A DNA stretch of 64,000 bases from Poindextera sp041691315 (lineage in GTDB: Bacteria > Pseudomonadota > Alphaproteobacteria > Caulobacterales > Caulobacteraceae). A program made the translations under genes and the position numbers. The stretch is taken from positions 3,050-67,049 of the forward strand of contig JBEPUW010000021.1 in the NCBI GenBank assembly GCA_041691315.1. The letters are read 5' to 3'. The notes beneath the pieces were generated by a model. It worked only from the letters and a program-made list of their open reading frames with translations, was not told where the DNA came from and ran no database searches. Position 1 is the first letter of the stretch. Each line of letters begins with the position of its first letter. Shown here piece after piece: positions 7,110 through 15,266 of this stretch.

Positions 7110-8666
7110 ATGCCCGAGCCCATCGTCACCGTCGTGGTCACGCCGCGCGAGGGGCATTTCATGGCCGAGCAGTCCCTGCTCAGCCTGCTCGCCGACGACT
7201 GCATCCCCTTCGAGCTGATCTATGTCGACTTCGCCGCGCCGCCGAAGACCGAGGCGGCGCTCCAGGCCCAGGCGGCGGCGCGAAACTTCCGGCTGGTGCG
7301 GCGCGAGGGCTGGATGGCCCCGTCGGCGGCGCGCAAATCCGTTCTGGGCGAGGTCAGCACCAAGTACGTCGTCTTCATCGACAACGACACCCTGGTCGAG
7401 CGCGGCTGCCTTGAAAAGCTGGTGGCCTGCGCCGAGGAGACCGGCGCCGGCCTGGTCTGTCCGCTCTATCTTCAGGCTGGCGGCGGCCAGGCGGACACCA
7501 TCCATATGGCCGGTGGCCAATTCTTCTGGTCGGAGCCGCCGCACCGGCGGCTGATCGGCGAAGCCCATCGGCTGGCTGGCGAGTCCCCGGAGCGGGTGAT
7601 CGCCATGCAGCGCGAAAAGGTGGACTACACCGAGTACCACTGTGTGCTGGCGCGGATGGACCTGTTGAACCGCCCCGGCGCTATTTCCGACGAGGTGCTG
7701 CTGGTGCACGAGCACCTGGACCTGGCCCTGTTCGCGCGCGAGCAGGGGATGAATGTGCTGTTCGAACCCGCCGCCCGGGTGACCTATGTGGCCTTTGCGC
7801 CGCGTCCGCTGCTGGACGTCGATTTCTATCGCCGGCGCTGGGATAGCGAGGCCTGCGATCGCAGTCTCGACGCCTTCGCCAGGCGGTGGCCGGTCGCCGA
7901 GCGGGCCGGCTTTATCGATCCGATGCGCGACTATGCCGCCGGGCGGCTGGCGGAGGTGGAACTGCGGCGGCCGGGACCCGGCGGGACCGATCTTGCCGAA
8001 CCCATGCAGCGGCAGGAGTTGGCGCAGAGTCGCTATGGGCTGCGCGAGCAGGCGATCGGGCGCGGCTATTCGGATGAAGACGTTCGCGGTCTGGAGTCTG
8101 CGTGCGATCTCGCGACCCTGTTGTTCGACGGCCTGTACCGGCCGGACGGGCGGCCCTTCCTCAGCCACGTCATCGGCACTGCCAGCGCCCTGGTGCGCTA
8201 CGACGCTCAAAGCGCGATCGTGCTGTCTGGCCTGTTGCACGCCGCCTATACCCACCGGCCCGCCTGGATGGACGAGACGGAGCTCTCGACCGCGCTCAAC
8301 GAATGCCTCGGCGGCGATCGGCTGATCCTGGCCCAGCCGGCCGCGCGGGCCTTCCTGATGAAGGCCGAGGTGGACTTGGGCGTGCTGAACATGATCGGGG
8401 CCGCAACCGTCGCCATGGTGGCGGCCAATGAGGTCGACATGCGGCTCGCCGGCGAATACCGCGCCACCGGCCGCGCGGCCGATCTGAGCCCGGCCATGCT
8501 CGACCGGATCTGCGAGGCGCTGAGCGCCTTCGGACTAGACGGCCTTGCGCGCTCGGCGCGCCTGTCGGGCGGCGAGGTTCAGGCATGGCCGGTCCTGGGC
8601 GCGGGCGTGCAACAGGTCAGCTTTCGCCTGGATGCGCCCAACCGGCGAATTGCCCCGGTAAGCTAG
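7110..8666 (+). CDS. GT2-like glycosyltransferase fused to a C-terminal HD-like domain
   Basis: A 518-aa protein. Residues about 5-230 form a family-2-like glycosyltransferase: TVVVTPREGHFMAEQSLLSLL at the N-terminus, the DxD-type motif D91-N-D93 (VVFIDNDTLVERG), and an acceptor-side EHLDLALFAREQG. Residues about 310-490 form a helical domain with FLSHVIGTASALVRY and LSGLLHAAYTH, which resembles an HD-like domain seen beside sugar enzymes (possibly DUF6817). The HD doublet itself is absent. No membrane segment is visible. GGAGGGGGA lies upstream of the ATG. The sugar and acceptor are unknown. Its stop codon abuts a dispersed repeat. Confidence 0.75.
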   Translation: MPEPIVTVVVTPREGHFMAEQSLLSLLADDCIPFELIYVDFAAPPKTEAALQAQAAARNFRLVRREGWMAPSAARKSVLGEVSTKYVVFIDNDTLVERGCLEKLVACAEETGAGLVCPLYLQAGGGQADTIHMAGGQFFWSEPPHRRLIGEAHRLAGESPERVIAMQREKVDYTEYHCVLARMDLLNRPGAISDEVLLVHEHLDLALFAREQGMNVLFEPAARVTYVAFAPRPLLDVDFYRRRWDSEACDRSLDAFARRWPVAERAGFIDPMRDYAAGRLAEVELRRPGPGGTDLAEPMQRQELAQSRYGLREQAIGRGYSDEDVRGLESACDLATLLFDGLYRPDGRPFLSHVIGTASALVRYDAQSAIVLSGLLHAAYTHRPAWMDETELSTALNECLGGDRLILAQPAARAFLMKAEVDLGVLNMIGAATVAMVAANEVDMRLAGEYRATGRAADLSPAMLDRICEALSAFGLDGLARSARLSGGEVQAWPVLGAGVQQVSFRLDAPNRRIAPVS

Positions 8667-8777
8667 AGCGCGTTGAGGAAAAGTGTGAAGCGGTTTTCCG
8701 CCCGCAACCCGCTCTAACTCTTAGTGATCGATCACGTTTATGATTTTGGATTGTTTCAATCCAAAGCCATCGTGATC
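8665..8777 (-). repeat. Dispersed ~105-bp repeat, copy 1
   Basis: Begins at the stop codon of the upstream gene and ends with a GATCACG...CGTGATC inverted repeat that is imperfect in this copy. The core (AGAGCG-GTTGAGGAAAAGTG-GAAGCGGTTTTCCGCCCGCAACCCGCTCTAACTC, broken here for brevity) recurs in reverse orientation at 44700-44803 with few differences. It is a non-coding dispersed element. Confidence 0.75.
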
Positions 8778-8831
8778 TAGCGTCGCCGGCCGCTCGCACC
8801 GCGCCGCCGAATCCGGCATGGTCGCCGGCGC

Positions 8832-9617
8832 ATGAGCAACGAACCCTTCTTCACCCGCGATGGCGGCCGTTTCGTTCCCACCCCGGTCAGCCGCGGACCC
8901 TGGGATCCCAAGTCGCTGCACGGCCGCGTGGTCGTCGGCCTTTTAGGCCGCGAGATCGAGCGGCTGGTCACCGATCCGGACTTCATCCCAGCCCGCCTGA
9001 CCGTCGACATGTACCGGCTGCCCGACCTGTCGCCCGTCGAGGTCAAGACCAGCGTCGTCCGCGATGGCGGCCGCATCAAGGTGATCGACGCGGAGTTCTT
9101 CTCGGCCGGCACCAGCATGGCCCGCGCCACCTGCCAGCTGCTTCGCCGCACCCAGAACCCGGAAGGCAAGACCTGGTCGCCGCCCAACTGGGACGCGCCC
9201 AAGCCGGCCGAAATCCCAGAGCCCGAGGATCGCCGCGGCGGCATGGGCGGCATGTGGGCGACCAAGCCCATCTCAGGCGCCTTCGGGCAGATCGGCGACG
9301 GTCCACGGCGGCTGTGGATGAGCGAGGTGCGCGAGCTGATCGGCGGCGAGCCGCTGACGCCGTTCAGCCGCGTCGCCCTGGCCGCCGACTTCGCCAGCCC
9401 CTTCGCCAATGCCGGCGACAAGGGCCTGGGATACATCAACAGCGACGTGACGCTCTATCTGCACCGCCTGCCGACCACCGAATGGGTAGGCTTCGAGGTG
9501 GTCAACCACCAGGCCACCGCCGGCGTCGCGGTCGGCGAATGCTACGTCTACGACGAGGCCGGCCCGATCGGCTCGTCCACCGTGGCCGCCTTGGCCCAGA
9601 AGCGCTCGATGGGATAG
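8832..9617 (+). CDS. Thioesterase family protein (double hotdog, TesB-like)
   Basis: A 261-aa protein with the architecture of acyl-CoA thioesterase-like proteins: an N-terminal hotdog (about residues 15-105, with SRGPWDPKSLHGRVVVGLLGREIE and the core strand LTVDMYRLPDLSPVEV) and a C-terminal hotdog (about 150-255, with RVALAADFASPFAN, INSDVTLYLHR and AVGECYVYDEAGPIGSSTVAAL). Expected to hydrolyse acyl-CoA thioesters in the cytoplasm; the chain preference is not readable. It is a single gene between repeat elements. Confidence 0.82.
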   Translation: MSNEPFFTRDGGRFVPTPVSRGPWDPKSLHGRVVVGLLGREIERLVTDPDFIPARLTVDMYRLPDLSPVEVKTSVVRDGGRIKVIDAEFFSAGTSMARATCQLLRRTQNPEGKTWSPPNWDAPKPAEIPEPEDRRGGMGGMWATKPISGAFGQIGDGPRRLWMSEVRELIGGEPLTPFSRVALAADFASPFANAGDKGLGYINSDVTLYLHRLPTTEWVGFEVVNHQATAGVAVGECYVYDEAGPIGSSTVAALAQKRSMG

Positions 9618-9640
9618 GGCGCGGCGTTCCAAATTACAGT

Positions 9641-9790
9641 CGTCATCCCCCGCTGGAGCCGCGCAGCGGCGGAATGCGGGGGACCCATGCGCGCATGCGT
9701 TCAAGGATGATCCCGGAGGAAGCTGCCGGGCTCATGGAAACCCACATCGGTTAGCGACCATGGGTGGCCCGGACAAGCCGGGCCATGACG
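9641..9790. repeat. Dispersed REP-like composite element, copy 1 (with internal spacer)
   Basis: The left half (CGTCATCCCCCGCTGGAG ... CGGAATGCGGGGGACCCATG) and right half (CATGGGTGGCCCGGACAAGC ... GGGCCATGACG) are each hairpins. They are separated here by about 70 bp of other sequence. A compact copy lies at 51001-51097 and the left half alone at 63922-63974, all in the same orientation. The right half runs into the region just before the CmcJ-like gene. Confidence 0.7.
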
Positions 9791-9855
9791 GTACGATTGT
9801 CGGAACCGGTCCCGCCGCCTATCTTCTGCGCGCACTCGCGCGGGAGAAGATCGCC

Positions 9856-10689
9856 ATGCCGGACGCCGCCGCCCAGACCCTCGAGGCCCGCACCGTCGAG
9901 GCCTCCGTCAACTACCTGATCGATACCGGGGTCAAACCGGTGAACGAGACCGGCGCCGGCGACGTGCGGGTGATCAGGCACACCGGCCTGCACGACCCTC
10001 GCATCGTCACCATCCACGACGGCCGCCCGCACCGCGCCAGCTTCGACCTGGACGGCGCCGGCTTCGAGCTGACCGACCATCCGACTGAGGCTAGCGACTT
10101 CCACGACCCCGACGAGCTGAAGGACGTCTACTATCCCGAAATGCAGCGCCTGATCGCCGAGCGCAGCGGCGCGCGCCGGGTTCACGTCTTCGACCACACC
10201 CTGCGGACCAGCGACGAGGCCGAGCGCGCGGCGCGCAAGCTCCGCGAGCCGGTCAGGTCGGTGCACAACGACTATACCGACTGGTCCGGCCCCCAGCGCC
10301 TGCGCGACCTGCTGCCGGACGAGGCCGAGGCGCTGCTGAAGAACCGCATGGCCATCATCCAGGTCTGGCGCGCTATCAACACGCCAATCGCCCGCAACCC
10401 GCTGGCCATAGCCGACGCCCGCAGCCTGTCGCCGGCTGACTTCGTGCCCGCCGAACGCCGCTTCCCCGACCGCGTCGGCGAGATATACCAGTTCAAGGCC
10501 AATCCCGCCCACCGCTGGACCTGGTTCCCGAACATGCGCCGAGACGAGGCCCTGGTGTTCAAGGTCTATGACAGCCTGACCGACGGCACGGCCCGCTGGG
10601 GCGCCCACACCTCCTTCGAAGACCCCGCCACCCGGCCGGACGCGCCGCCCAGAGAGAGCATCGAGATCAGGGCGTTTGCATTTTTCTGA
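9856..10689 (+). CDS. CmcJ/NvfI family oxidoreductase
   Basis: A 277-aa protein of the CmcJ/NvfI family, which includes proteins of cephamycin and fungal meroterpenoid pathways. Diagnostic stretches are VHNDYTDWSGPQRL (HxD), IIQVWRAINTPI (conserved WR), a WTWFPNMRRDEALVFKVYDS block, and the late GAHTSFEDP His motif. These fit an iron/2-oxoglutarate-type fold. The ATG at 9856 with GGGAGAAG upstream is chosen; an in-frame start at 9760 lies inside the repeat element and would add a repeat-encoded tail. The substrate in this organism is unknown and there is no biosynthetic cluster around it. Confidence 0.82.
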   Translation: MPDAAAQTLEARTVEASVNYLIDTGVKPVNETGAGDVRVIRHTGLHDPRIVTIHDGRPHRASFDLDGAGFELTDHPTEASDFHDPDELKDVYYPEMQRLIAERSGARRVHVFDHTLRTSDEAERAARKLREPVRSVHNDYTDWSGPQRLRDLLPDEAEALLKNRMAIIQVWRAINTPIARNPLAIADARSLSPADFVPAERRFPDRVGEIYQFKANPAHRWTWFPNMRRDEALVFKVYDSLTDGTARWGAHTSFEDPATRPDAPPRESIEIRAFAFF

Positions 10690-10802
10690 ACCGGGCCCCC
10701 CTCGAAGGAGAGGTCTTTAGCCGCGTTGCGGGCTGGGGCGGAAGCCGGTATTTAGGCGTGGAACCCGCCGCCGCACCCTGGCGGGTTCTGGAGTGCTCAC
10801 CC

Positions 10803-11537
10803 ATGCGTCATCCCCTGATTCTGGCCGTCTTGATCTCGGCCCTGGCCATCCCGGCCGCGCCGGCGCTCGCCCAATATGGCGGCCAGGGCGGGCAAGGCGG
10901 TCCCGGCGGCGGTCGCGGCAGCGGTGGCCCGGGCGGCGGCTCCGCCGGCGACGACGCCGCGGCCAAGGCCAAGAAGGACGCCGAGTGGAACACCACCCAG
11001 CGGCTGGATCTGCCCGGCAAGAAGAACGCCGGACCCTGCCCCTATGTGAAGGTGCTGTGGGACGCCGCCCGCTATGTCGAGCTGAAGGACAATCGCGAGG
11101 CGTTCGACGCGGTGGGCTACACCGGCGAGATCCAGAACCTTTCGTCCGGCTGTTCCTATACCGGCGCCGAGCCGATCAAGGTGGCGATGGAGCTGTTGTT
11201 CGAGTTCGGCCGCGGGCCGCAGGCGCAAGGCTCGTCGAAGGACTACACCTATTGGGTGGCGGTCACCGACAAGGACTATGGCGTGCTAGACAAGCAGTAT
11301 TTCACCGTCCACGCCAACTTTCCCGGCGGAACCGACCGGATCGCGATGACCGACCACGTCGACGGCATCGTCATTCCGCGCGCCAACTCAAACGTCGCCG
11401 GCGGCAATTTCGAGGTGCTGGTCGGCTTTGAGGTGACGCCGGAGATGGCGGCGTTCAACCAGGCCGGCAAGCGCTTCAAGGTCAACTCCGGCGGCGCCCA
11501 GGCGCGCGCCGCGCAGGCCCAACCCGCCCCGCAATGA
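10803..11537 (+). CDS. Secreted Gly-rich-linker protein of unknown function
   Basis: A 244-aa exported protein. A signal peptide covers residues 1-24 (MRHPLILAVL ... PALAQ), followed by a Gly-rich linker (YGGQGGQGGPGGGRGSGG), then a beta-rich domain of about 170 residues with GPCPYVKVLWDAARYVEL, YTGEIQNLSSGCSYTG and a C-terminal VLVGFEVTPEMAAFN block. The two Cys may pair in the periplasm. The end is Ala/Pro/Gln-rich. Similar proteins seem to occur in Caulobacterales without assigned function. The ATG at 10803 precedes the signal peptide directly. Confidence 0.72.
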   Translation: MRHPLILAVLISALAIPAAPALAQYGGQGGQGGPGGGRGSGGPGGGSAGDDAAAKAKKDAEWNTTQRLDLPGKKNAGPCPYVKVLWDAARYVELKDNREAFDAVGYTGEIQNLSSGCSYTGAEPIKVAMELLFEFGRGPQAQGSSKDYTYWVAVTDKDYGVLDKQYFTVHANFPGGTDRIAMTDHVDGIVIPRANSNVAGGNFEVLVGFEVTPEMAAFNQAGKRFKVNSGGAQARAAQAQPAPQ

Positions 11538-11554
11538 TCCCCCTACGCTCCAAG

Positions 11555-11632
11555 AGGAGCTTCGGCGGACAGGTCTACCCCGGCCCTAGGAGGAGCTTCG
11601 GCGGATCTATCCGCCGTAGCCTTGGCGAAGGC
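11555..11632. repeat. Direct and inverted short repeats upstream of argS
   Basis: AGGAGCTTCGGCGGA occurs twice, at 11555-11569 and 11591-11605. The second copy is followed by a hairpin (GGCGGATCTATCCGCC). The stretch ends directly before the argS start and could act in the leader, but similar text is common as dispersed filler in these genomes. Confidence 0.45.
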
Positions 11633-11634
11633 GG

Positions 11635-13437
11635 ATGACCGATCTGGCGGCGGCGCTCGGCGAGGCCGCGTCGCGGGCCTTCGTCGAGGCCGGATTGGAG
11701 GCGCGCTTCGGGCGCGTGACGCCGTCCGACCGGCCGGAACTGGCTGACTTTCAGGTCAATGGCGCGCTGGCGGCGGCCAAGCTCGCCGGACGCAACCCGC
11801 GCGAGATCGCCGCCGAGGTGGCCCAGCGTCTGCGCGGCGATCCGCGCCTGGCCAGCGTCGAGGTGGCGGGGCCGGGCTTCATCAACCTGCGCCTGACCGA
11901 TGCGGCCCTGGCTGCGCGCGCGCAGTCCATCGCCACCGATCCGCGCGCCGGCGGCGGCAAGGTCGAGACGCCGCGCCGGGTGCTGATCGACTATGGCGGC
12001 CCCAACGTCGCCAAGGAGATGCATGTCGGCCACCTGCGTTCGTCGATCCTGGGCGAGTCCCTGAAGCGGCTCTACCGGTTTCGTGGCGACGAGGTGTTGG
12101 GCGACGCCCATTTCGGCGATTGGGGCTTCCAGATGGGCCTCTTGATCACCGCCGTGCTCGACGAGCATCCGGCCATCGCCGAACGCGTGTCGCCGCTCCT
12201 GGTCGAGCCGGCAGGCTTTTCAGACGCCGATCGGCGGGCCATCGACGAACTGCTGACCGCCAAGGTGGCCCTCGACGACCTCGACCGGATTTATCCGGCG
12301 GCCGCGGCGCTGGCCAAGGCCGACGAGGCCTTCCGCGACCGTGCGCGCCGCGCCACCGCCGAGCTGCAGGAGGGCCGGTTCGGCTATCGGCTGCTCTGGT
12401 CGCACTTCCATGAGGTGACCCGTGCGGCGCTGGAGCGCGACTTCCACGCGCTGGGCATCGATTTCGACCTCTGGAAGGGCGAGAGCGACGTCAACGACCT
12501 GATCGAGCCGATGGTCGCCGAACTTCGGACAAAAGGCCTGCTGTTCCCCGACCAGGGCGCCGAGATCGTGAGGGTGGCGCGCAACGACGACAAGCGCGAT
12601 CTGCCGCCGCTGCTGGTGGTCTCGTCGGAAGGTTCGGCCATGTACGGCACCACCGACCTGGCCACCGTGCTGGATCGGCGGCGCTATTTCGACCCTGAGC
12701 TGGTGATCTACGCGGTCGATCAGCGCCAGGCCGACCATTTCGAGGTGGTGTTCCGCGCCGCCCTCCTGGCCGGCTACGCGACCGAGGGCGAGCTGCAGCA
12801 CGTCGGCTTCGGCACCATGAACGGGCCGGACGGCAAGCCGTTCAAGACCCGCGCCGGCGGAGTGCTCAAGCTGCGCGACCTGATCGAGATGGTCGGCGGC
12901 CAGGCGCGCGCGCGGCTGCACGAGGCCGGTCTGGGCGCCGAGCTCACGCCCGAAGAGTTCGAGGACACCGCCATGAAGGTGGCGGTGGCGACGCTGAAGT
13001 TCGCCGACCTGCAGAACTTCCGCGGCACTTCGTATGTCTTCGATCTGGACCGGTTCTCCTCGTTCGAGGGCAAGACCGGGCCTTATCTGCTCTACCAGGC
13101 TGTGCGCATCAAATCGCTGCTGCGCAAGGCGGCGGAGGAGGGCGCGCAGGCCGGCGCCATCGCCATCGCCGAGGCGGCCGAGCGCGACCTGGTGCTGGTG
13201 CTCGACGCCCTCGACCACGCCCTGGGCGAAGCTTACGATAAGCGCGCGCCGAACTTCATCGCCGAGCACGCCTATCGGCTGGCCCAGGCCTTTTCGCGCT
13301 TCTATGCCGGCTGTCCGGTGCTGGCCGCGGCCGACACGGCGACCCGGGCTTCGCGCCTGGCGCTCTCGGCCGCGACACTGAATCAGCTCGAGACGGCGCT
13401 GGCCCTGCTCGGTATCGCGGCGCCGCAGCGGATGTGA
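11635..13437 (+). CDS. argS: Arginyl-tRNA synthetase
   Basis: A 600-aa class I aminoacyl-tRNA synthetase that charges tRNA-Arg in the cytoplasm. Domains in order: N-terminal Add-1 domain (about 1-110), Rossmann catalytic domain with the HIGH-type motif H130-V-G-H133 (NVAKEMHVGHLRSS), the KMSKS-equivalent loop in GKPFKTRAGG, and a C-terminal DALR anticodon-binding domain (about 480-600). Length is normal for the family. The start is an ATG directly after a repeat-rich leader. The glycine riboswitch follows downstream, so argS is likely its own transcription unit. Confidence 0.97.
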   Translation: MTDLAAALGEAASRAFVEAGLEARFGRVTPSDRPELADFQVNGALAAAKLAGRNPREIAAEVAQRLRGDPRLASVEVAGPGFINLRLTDAALAARAQSIATDPRAGGGKVETPRRVLIDYGGPNVAKEMHVGHLRSSILGESLKRLYRFRGDEVLGDAHFGDWGFQMGLLITAVLDEHPAIAERVSPLLVEPAGFSDADRRAIDELLTAKVALDDLDRIYPAAAALAKADEAFRDRARRATAELQEGRFGYRLLWSHFHEVTRAALERDFHALGIDFDLWKGESDVNDLIEPMVAELRTKGLLFPDQGAEIVRVARNDDKRDLPPLLVVSSEGSAMYGTTDLATVLDRRRYFDPELVIYAVDQRQADHFEVVFRAALLAGYATEGELQHVGFGTMNGPDGKPFKTRAGGVLKLRDLIEMVGGQARARLHEAGLGAELTPEEFEDTAMKVAVATLKFADLQNFRGTSYVFDLDRFSSFEGKTGPYLLYQAVRIKSLLRKAAEEGAQAGAIAIAEAAERDLVLVLDALDHALGEAYDKRAPNFIAEHAYRLAQAFSRFYAGCPVLAAADTATRASRLALSAATLNQLETALALLGIAAPQRM

Positions 13438-13457
13438 CGTGGCGGAAGGGCCAGCGG

Positions 13458-13489
13458 TTGACTCTCTGGCCCGCCCAGGCCACCTAAAC
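13458..13489 (+). promoter_or_regulatory. Probable promoter of the gcv operon
   Basis: TTGACT at 13458-13463 and ACCTAA/CTAAAC at about 13482-13489 give a spacing near 18 bp. They resemble a Caulobacter-type housekeeping promoter. The predicted start near 13495 is right at the 5' edge of the glycine riboswitch, which supports the call. Confidence 0.45.
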
Positions 13490-13493
13490 ACCA

Positions 13494-13678
13494 ACTCTCG
13501 CGGGAGAGGCCGAGTCGATTGAACTCGGCGCCGAAGGCGCAACCGCCCCGGAAACGCTCAGGCAAAAGGACCGCGGGAGCCGATAGAACGCTGGAAAGGG
13601 GCCCCGAAGATGGGCCCGCCGACGGAGCAAGGGTAGCGAGAGCCGCCCGGAATCTCTCAGGCCAAAGGACAGCGGGGG
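13494..13678 (+). ncRNA. Tandem glycine riboswitch
   Basis: Two successive glycine aptamers precede gcvT. Aptamer I (about 13494-13578) starts with the CTCTCGCGGGAGAG stem and contains GGCGCCGAAGGCGCAA and the conserved CGCTCAGGCAAAAGGACCG segment. Aptamer II (about 13586-13677) has the equivalent CGACGGAGCAAGGG and TCTCAGGCCAAAGGACAGCG segments. In known cases glycine binding turns on expression of glycine cleavage genes, which fits the operon directly downstream. The gap to the gcvT start is about 50 bp. Confidence 0.95.
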
Positions 13679-13728
13679 CGTGACCAGGGGCGGGACCTTC
13701 CCGCCGTGCACGCCTGCCGGAGTCTGAC

Positions 13729-14883
13729 TTGTCCCAGCCGCTCAAGCGCACCCCGTTGTACGAGGCTCACGTCGCGGCCGGCGCGCGGCTGGTCGAGTTC
13801 GGCGGCTATGAGATGCCGGTGCAGTACCGCGACGGGGTGCTGAAGGAGCACCTGTGGACGCGCGAGCATGCCGGCGTTTTCGATGTCTCGCATATGGGGC
13901 CGTGCTTCCTGACGCTCGATGAGAAGTCGGGCGACGGTGAGGCCGACCACCGGGCCATCGCCGCGGTGATCGAACCGCTGATCAGCGGCGACATCGCCTC
14001 GCTGAAGCCCGGCCAGATCCGCTACACCCTGCTGCTCAACGAAGACGGCGGCATCGTCGACGACCTGATGATCGGCCGGCCGGTCTGGCCCAGCCGCCAG
14101 GGCATGCTCTACATCGTGGTCAATGCCGGCGCGAAGGAGGGCGATTTCGCGCTTATTGAGCAAGCAGCGAGTGGGCTGGCCACATTGGCTCGCGCCGACG
14201 ACCGGGCGCTGATCGCCGTTCAGGGGCCCGAGGCCGCCGCCGTGGTGGCGGGGCTGTTTCCGGGAGCGGACGAACTCACCTTCATGCATCACCGCCGTAT
14301 CGACTATGCCGGCGAGGGCTGCGCCGTCGCCCGCTCCGGCTATACGGGCGAGGACGGCTACGAGATCCTGATCCGCAGCCCGTCTTGCCTCGACCTTTGG
14401 GCCCAGCTGACCGCCGACGAACGGGTGAAGCCGATCGGCCTGGGCGCGCGGGATTCGCTCAGGCTCGAGGCGGGGCTGCCGCTGCACGGCCACGACATCG
14501 ATGAAACCACCTCGCCGATCGGGGCCAACCTGGGCTTCGCCGTCGCCAAGCCCAGATTGAAGGCGCGCGCCCTTCGCGGCGCCGAGCGCATCGCCCGCGA
14601 GCTGGCGGGTGATCTGGCCCGCGTCCGCGTCGGTCTGCGCGTCCTGGAAGGCGCGCCGGCGCGCGAGGGCGCGGAGATCACAGACGCCGACGGCGCCATC
14701 GTCGGCCGCGTCACCAGCGGCGGCTTCTCGCCGTCGTTGTCGGCGCCCATCGCCATGGGCTTCGTGCCCCCGGCGCTGTCGGCGGCCGGAACCGCTTTGA
14801 CCGTCATCGTCCGGGGCAAGCCGCAGGCCGCACAGGTCACGGCATTGCCCTTCGTCCCCCACCGCTACGTCCGCGCCGTCTGA
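13729..14883 (+). CDS. gcvT: Glycine cleavage system aminomethyltransferase (T protein)
   Basis: A 384-aa T protein. It releases ammonia from the aminomethyl-lipoyl group on GcvH and transfers the one-carbon unit to tetrahydrofolate. Family marks: the N-terminal TPLYEAHVAAGARLVEFGGYEMPVQY, the DVSHMGPCFL segment, the folate-binding region with GYTGEDGYEILI, and LGARDSLRLEAGLPLHGHDID. The start is a TTG at 13729 (MSQPLKRTPLY), giving the standard N-terminus; no better ATG exists nearby. First gene of the riboswitch-controlled gcvT-gcvH-gcvPA-gcvPB operon. Confidence 0.96.
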   Translation: MSQPLKRTPLYEAHVAAGARLVEFGGYEMPVQYRDGVLKEHLWTREHAGVFDVSHMGPCFLTLDEKSGDGEADHRAIAAVIEPLISGDIASLKPGQIRYTLLLNEDGGIVDDLMIGRPVWPSRQGMLYIVVNAGAKEGDFALIEQAASGLATLARADDRALIAVQGPEAAAVVAGLFPGADELTFMHHRRIDYAGEGCAVARSGYTGEDGYEILIRSPSCLDLWAQLTADERVKPIGLGARDSLRLEAGLPLHGHDIDETTSPIGANLGFAVAKPRLKARALRGAERIARELAGDLARVRVGLRVLEGAPAREGAEITDADGAIVGRVTSGGFSPSLSAPIAMGFVPPALSAAGTALTVIVRGKPQAAQVTALPFVPHRYVRAV

Positions 14884-14896
14884 GAAGGACCGAGAG

Positions 14897-15262
14897 ATGC
14901 ATTTCACCAAGGACCATGAATGGATCGAGGTCGCCGACGGCGTCGCCACCATCGGGGTTACGGCCTATGCCGCCGAACAGCTGGGCGACGTGGTCTTCGT
15001 CGAACTGCCCACGGTCGGCAAGACGGTGAAGGTCGGCGACAACCTGGCCGTGGTCGAGAGCGTCAAGGCGGCTTCGGACGTCTATGCGCCGGTGGGCGGC
15101 GAGGTGGTCGCGGTCAATGACGAGCTGACCGGCACGCCGGAGACGGTCAATGCCGAGCCGGAGAGCGGCGGCTGGTTCGCCAAGCTGAAACTGTCCGATC
15201 CGGCTGCGGTCGACGCGCTGATGGACCGCGACGCCTATGAAGCCTTCCTGAGGACCCTGTAA
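14897..15262 (+). CDS. gcvH: Glycine cleavage system H protein
   Basis: A 121-aa lipoyl carrier protein that shuttles the methylamine group between the P, T and L proteins. The lipoylated residue is K57 in AVVESVKAASDVYAP. The start (MHFTKDHEWIEV) and GITAYAAEQLGDVVFVELP-like core are canonical. Length is normal. It starts 13 bp after gcvT with a GAAGGACCGAGAG ribosome-binding stretch. Lipoylation would need LipA/LipB or LplA encoded elsewhere. Confidence 0.97.
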   Translation: MHFTKDHEWIEVADGVATIGVTAYAAEQLGDVVFVELPTVGKTVKVGDNLAVVESVKAASDVYAPVGGEVVAVNDELTGTPETVNAEPESGGWFAKLKLSDPAAVDALMDRDAYEAFLRTL

Positions 15263-15266
15263 GACG

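Noticed and set aside
8697..8760. Possible operator palindrome near 8730-8760
   Set aside because: The symmetric GATCACG/CGTGATC arms belong to the dispersed repeat that recurs at 44.7 kb, so they are not specific to the adjacent thioesterase gene.
9760..9855. N-terminal extension of the CmcJ-like gene
   Set aside because: The first part is encoded by the dispersed repeat; the ATG at 9856 has a proper ribosome site and fits the family start.
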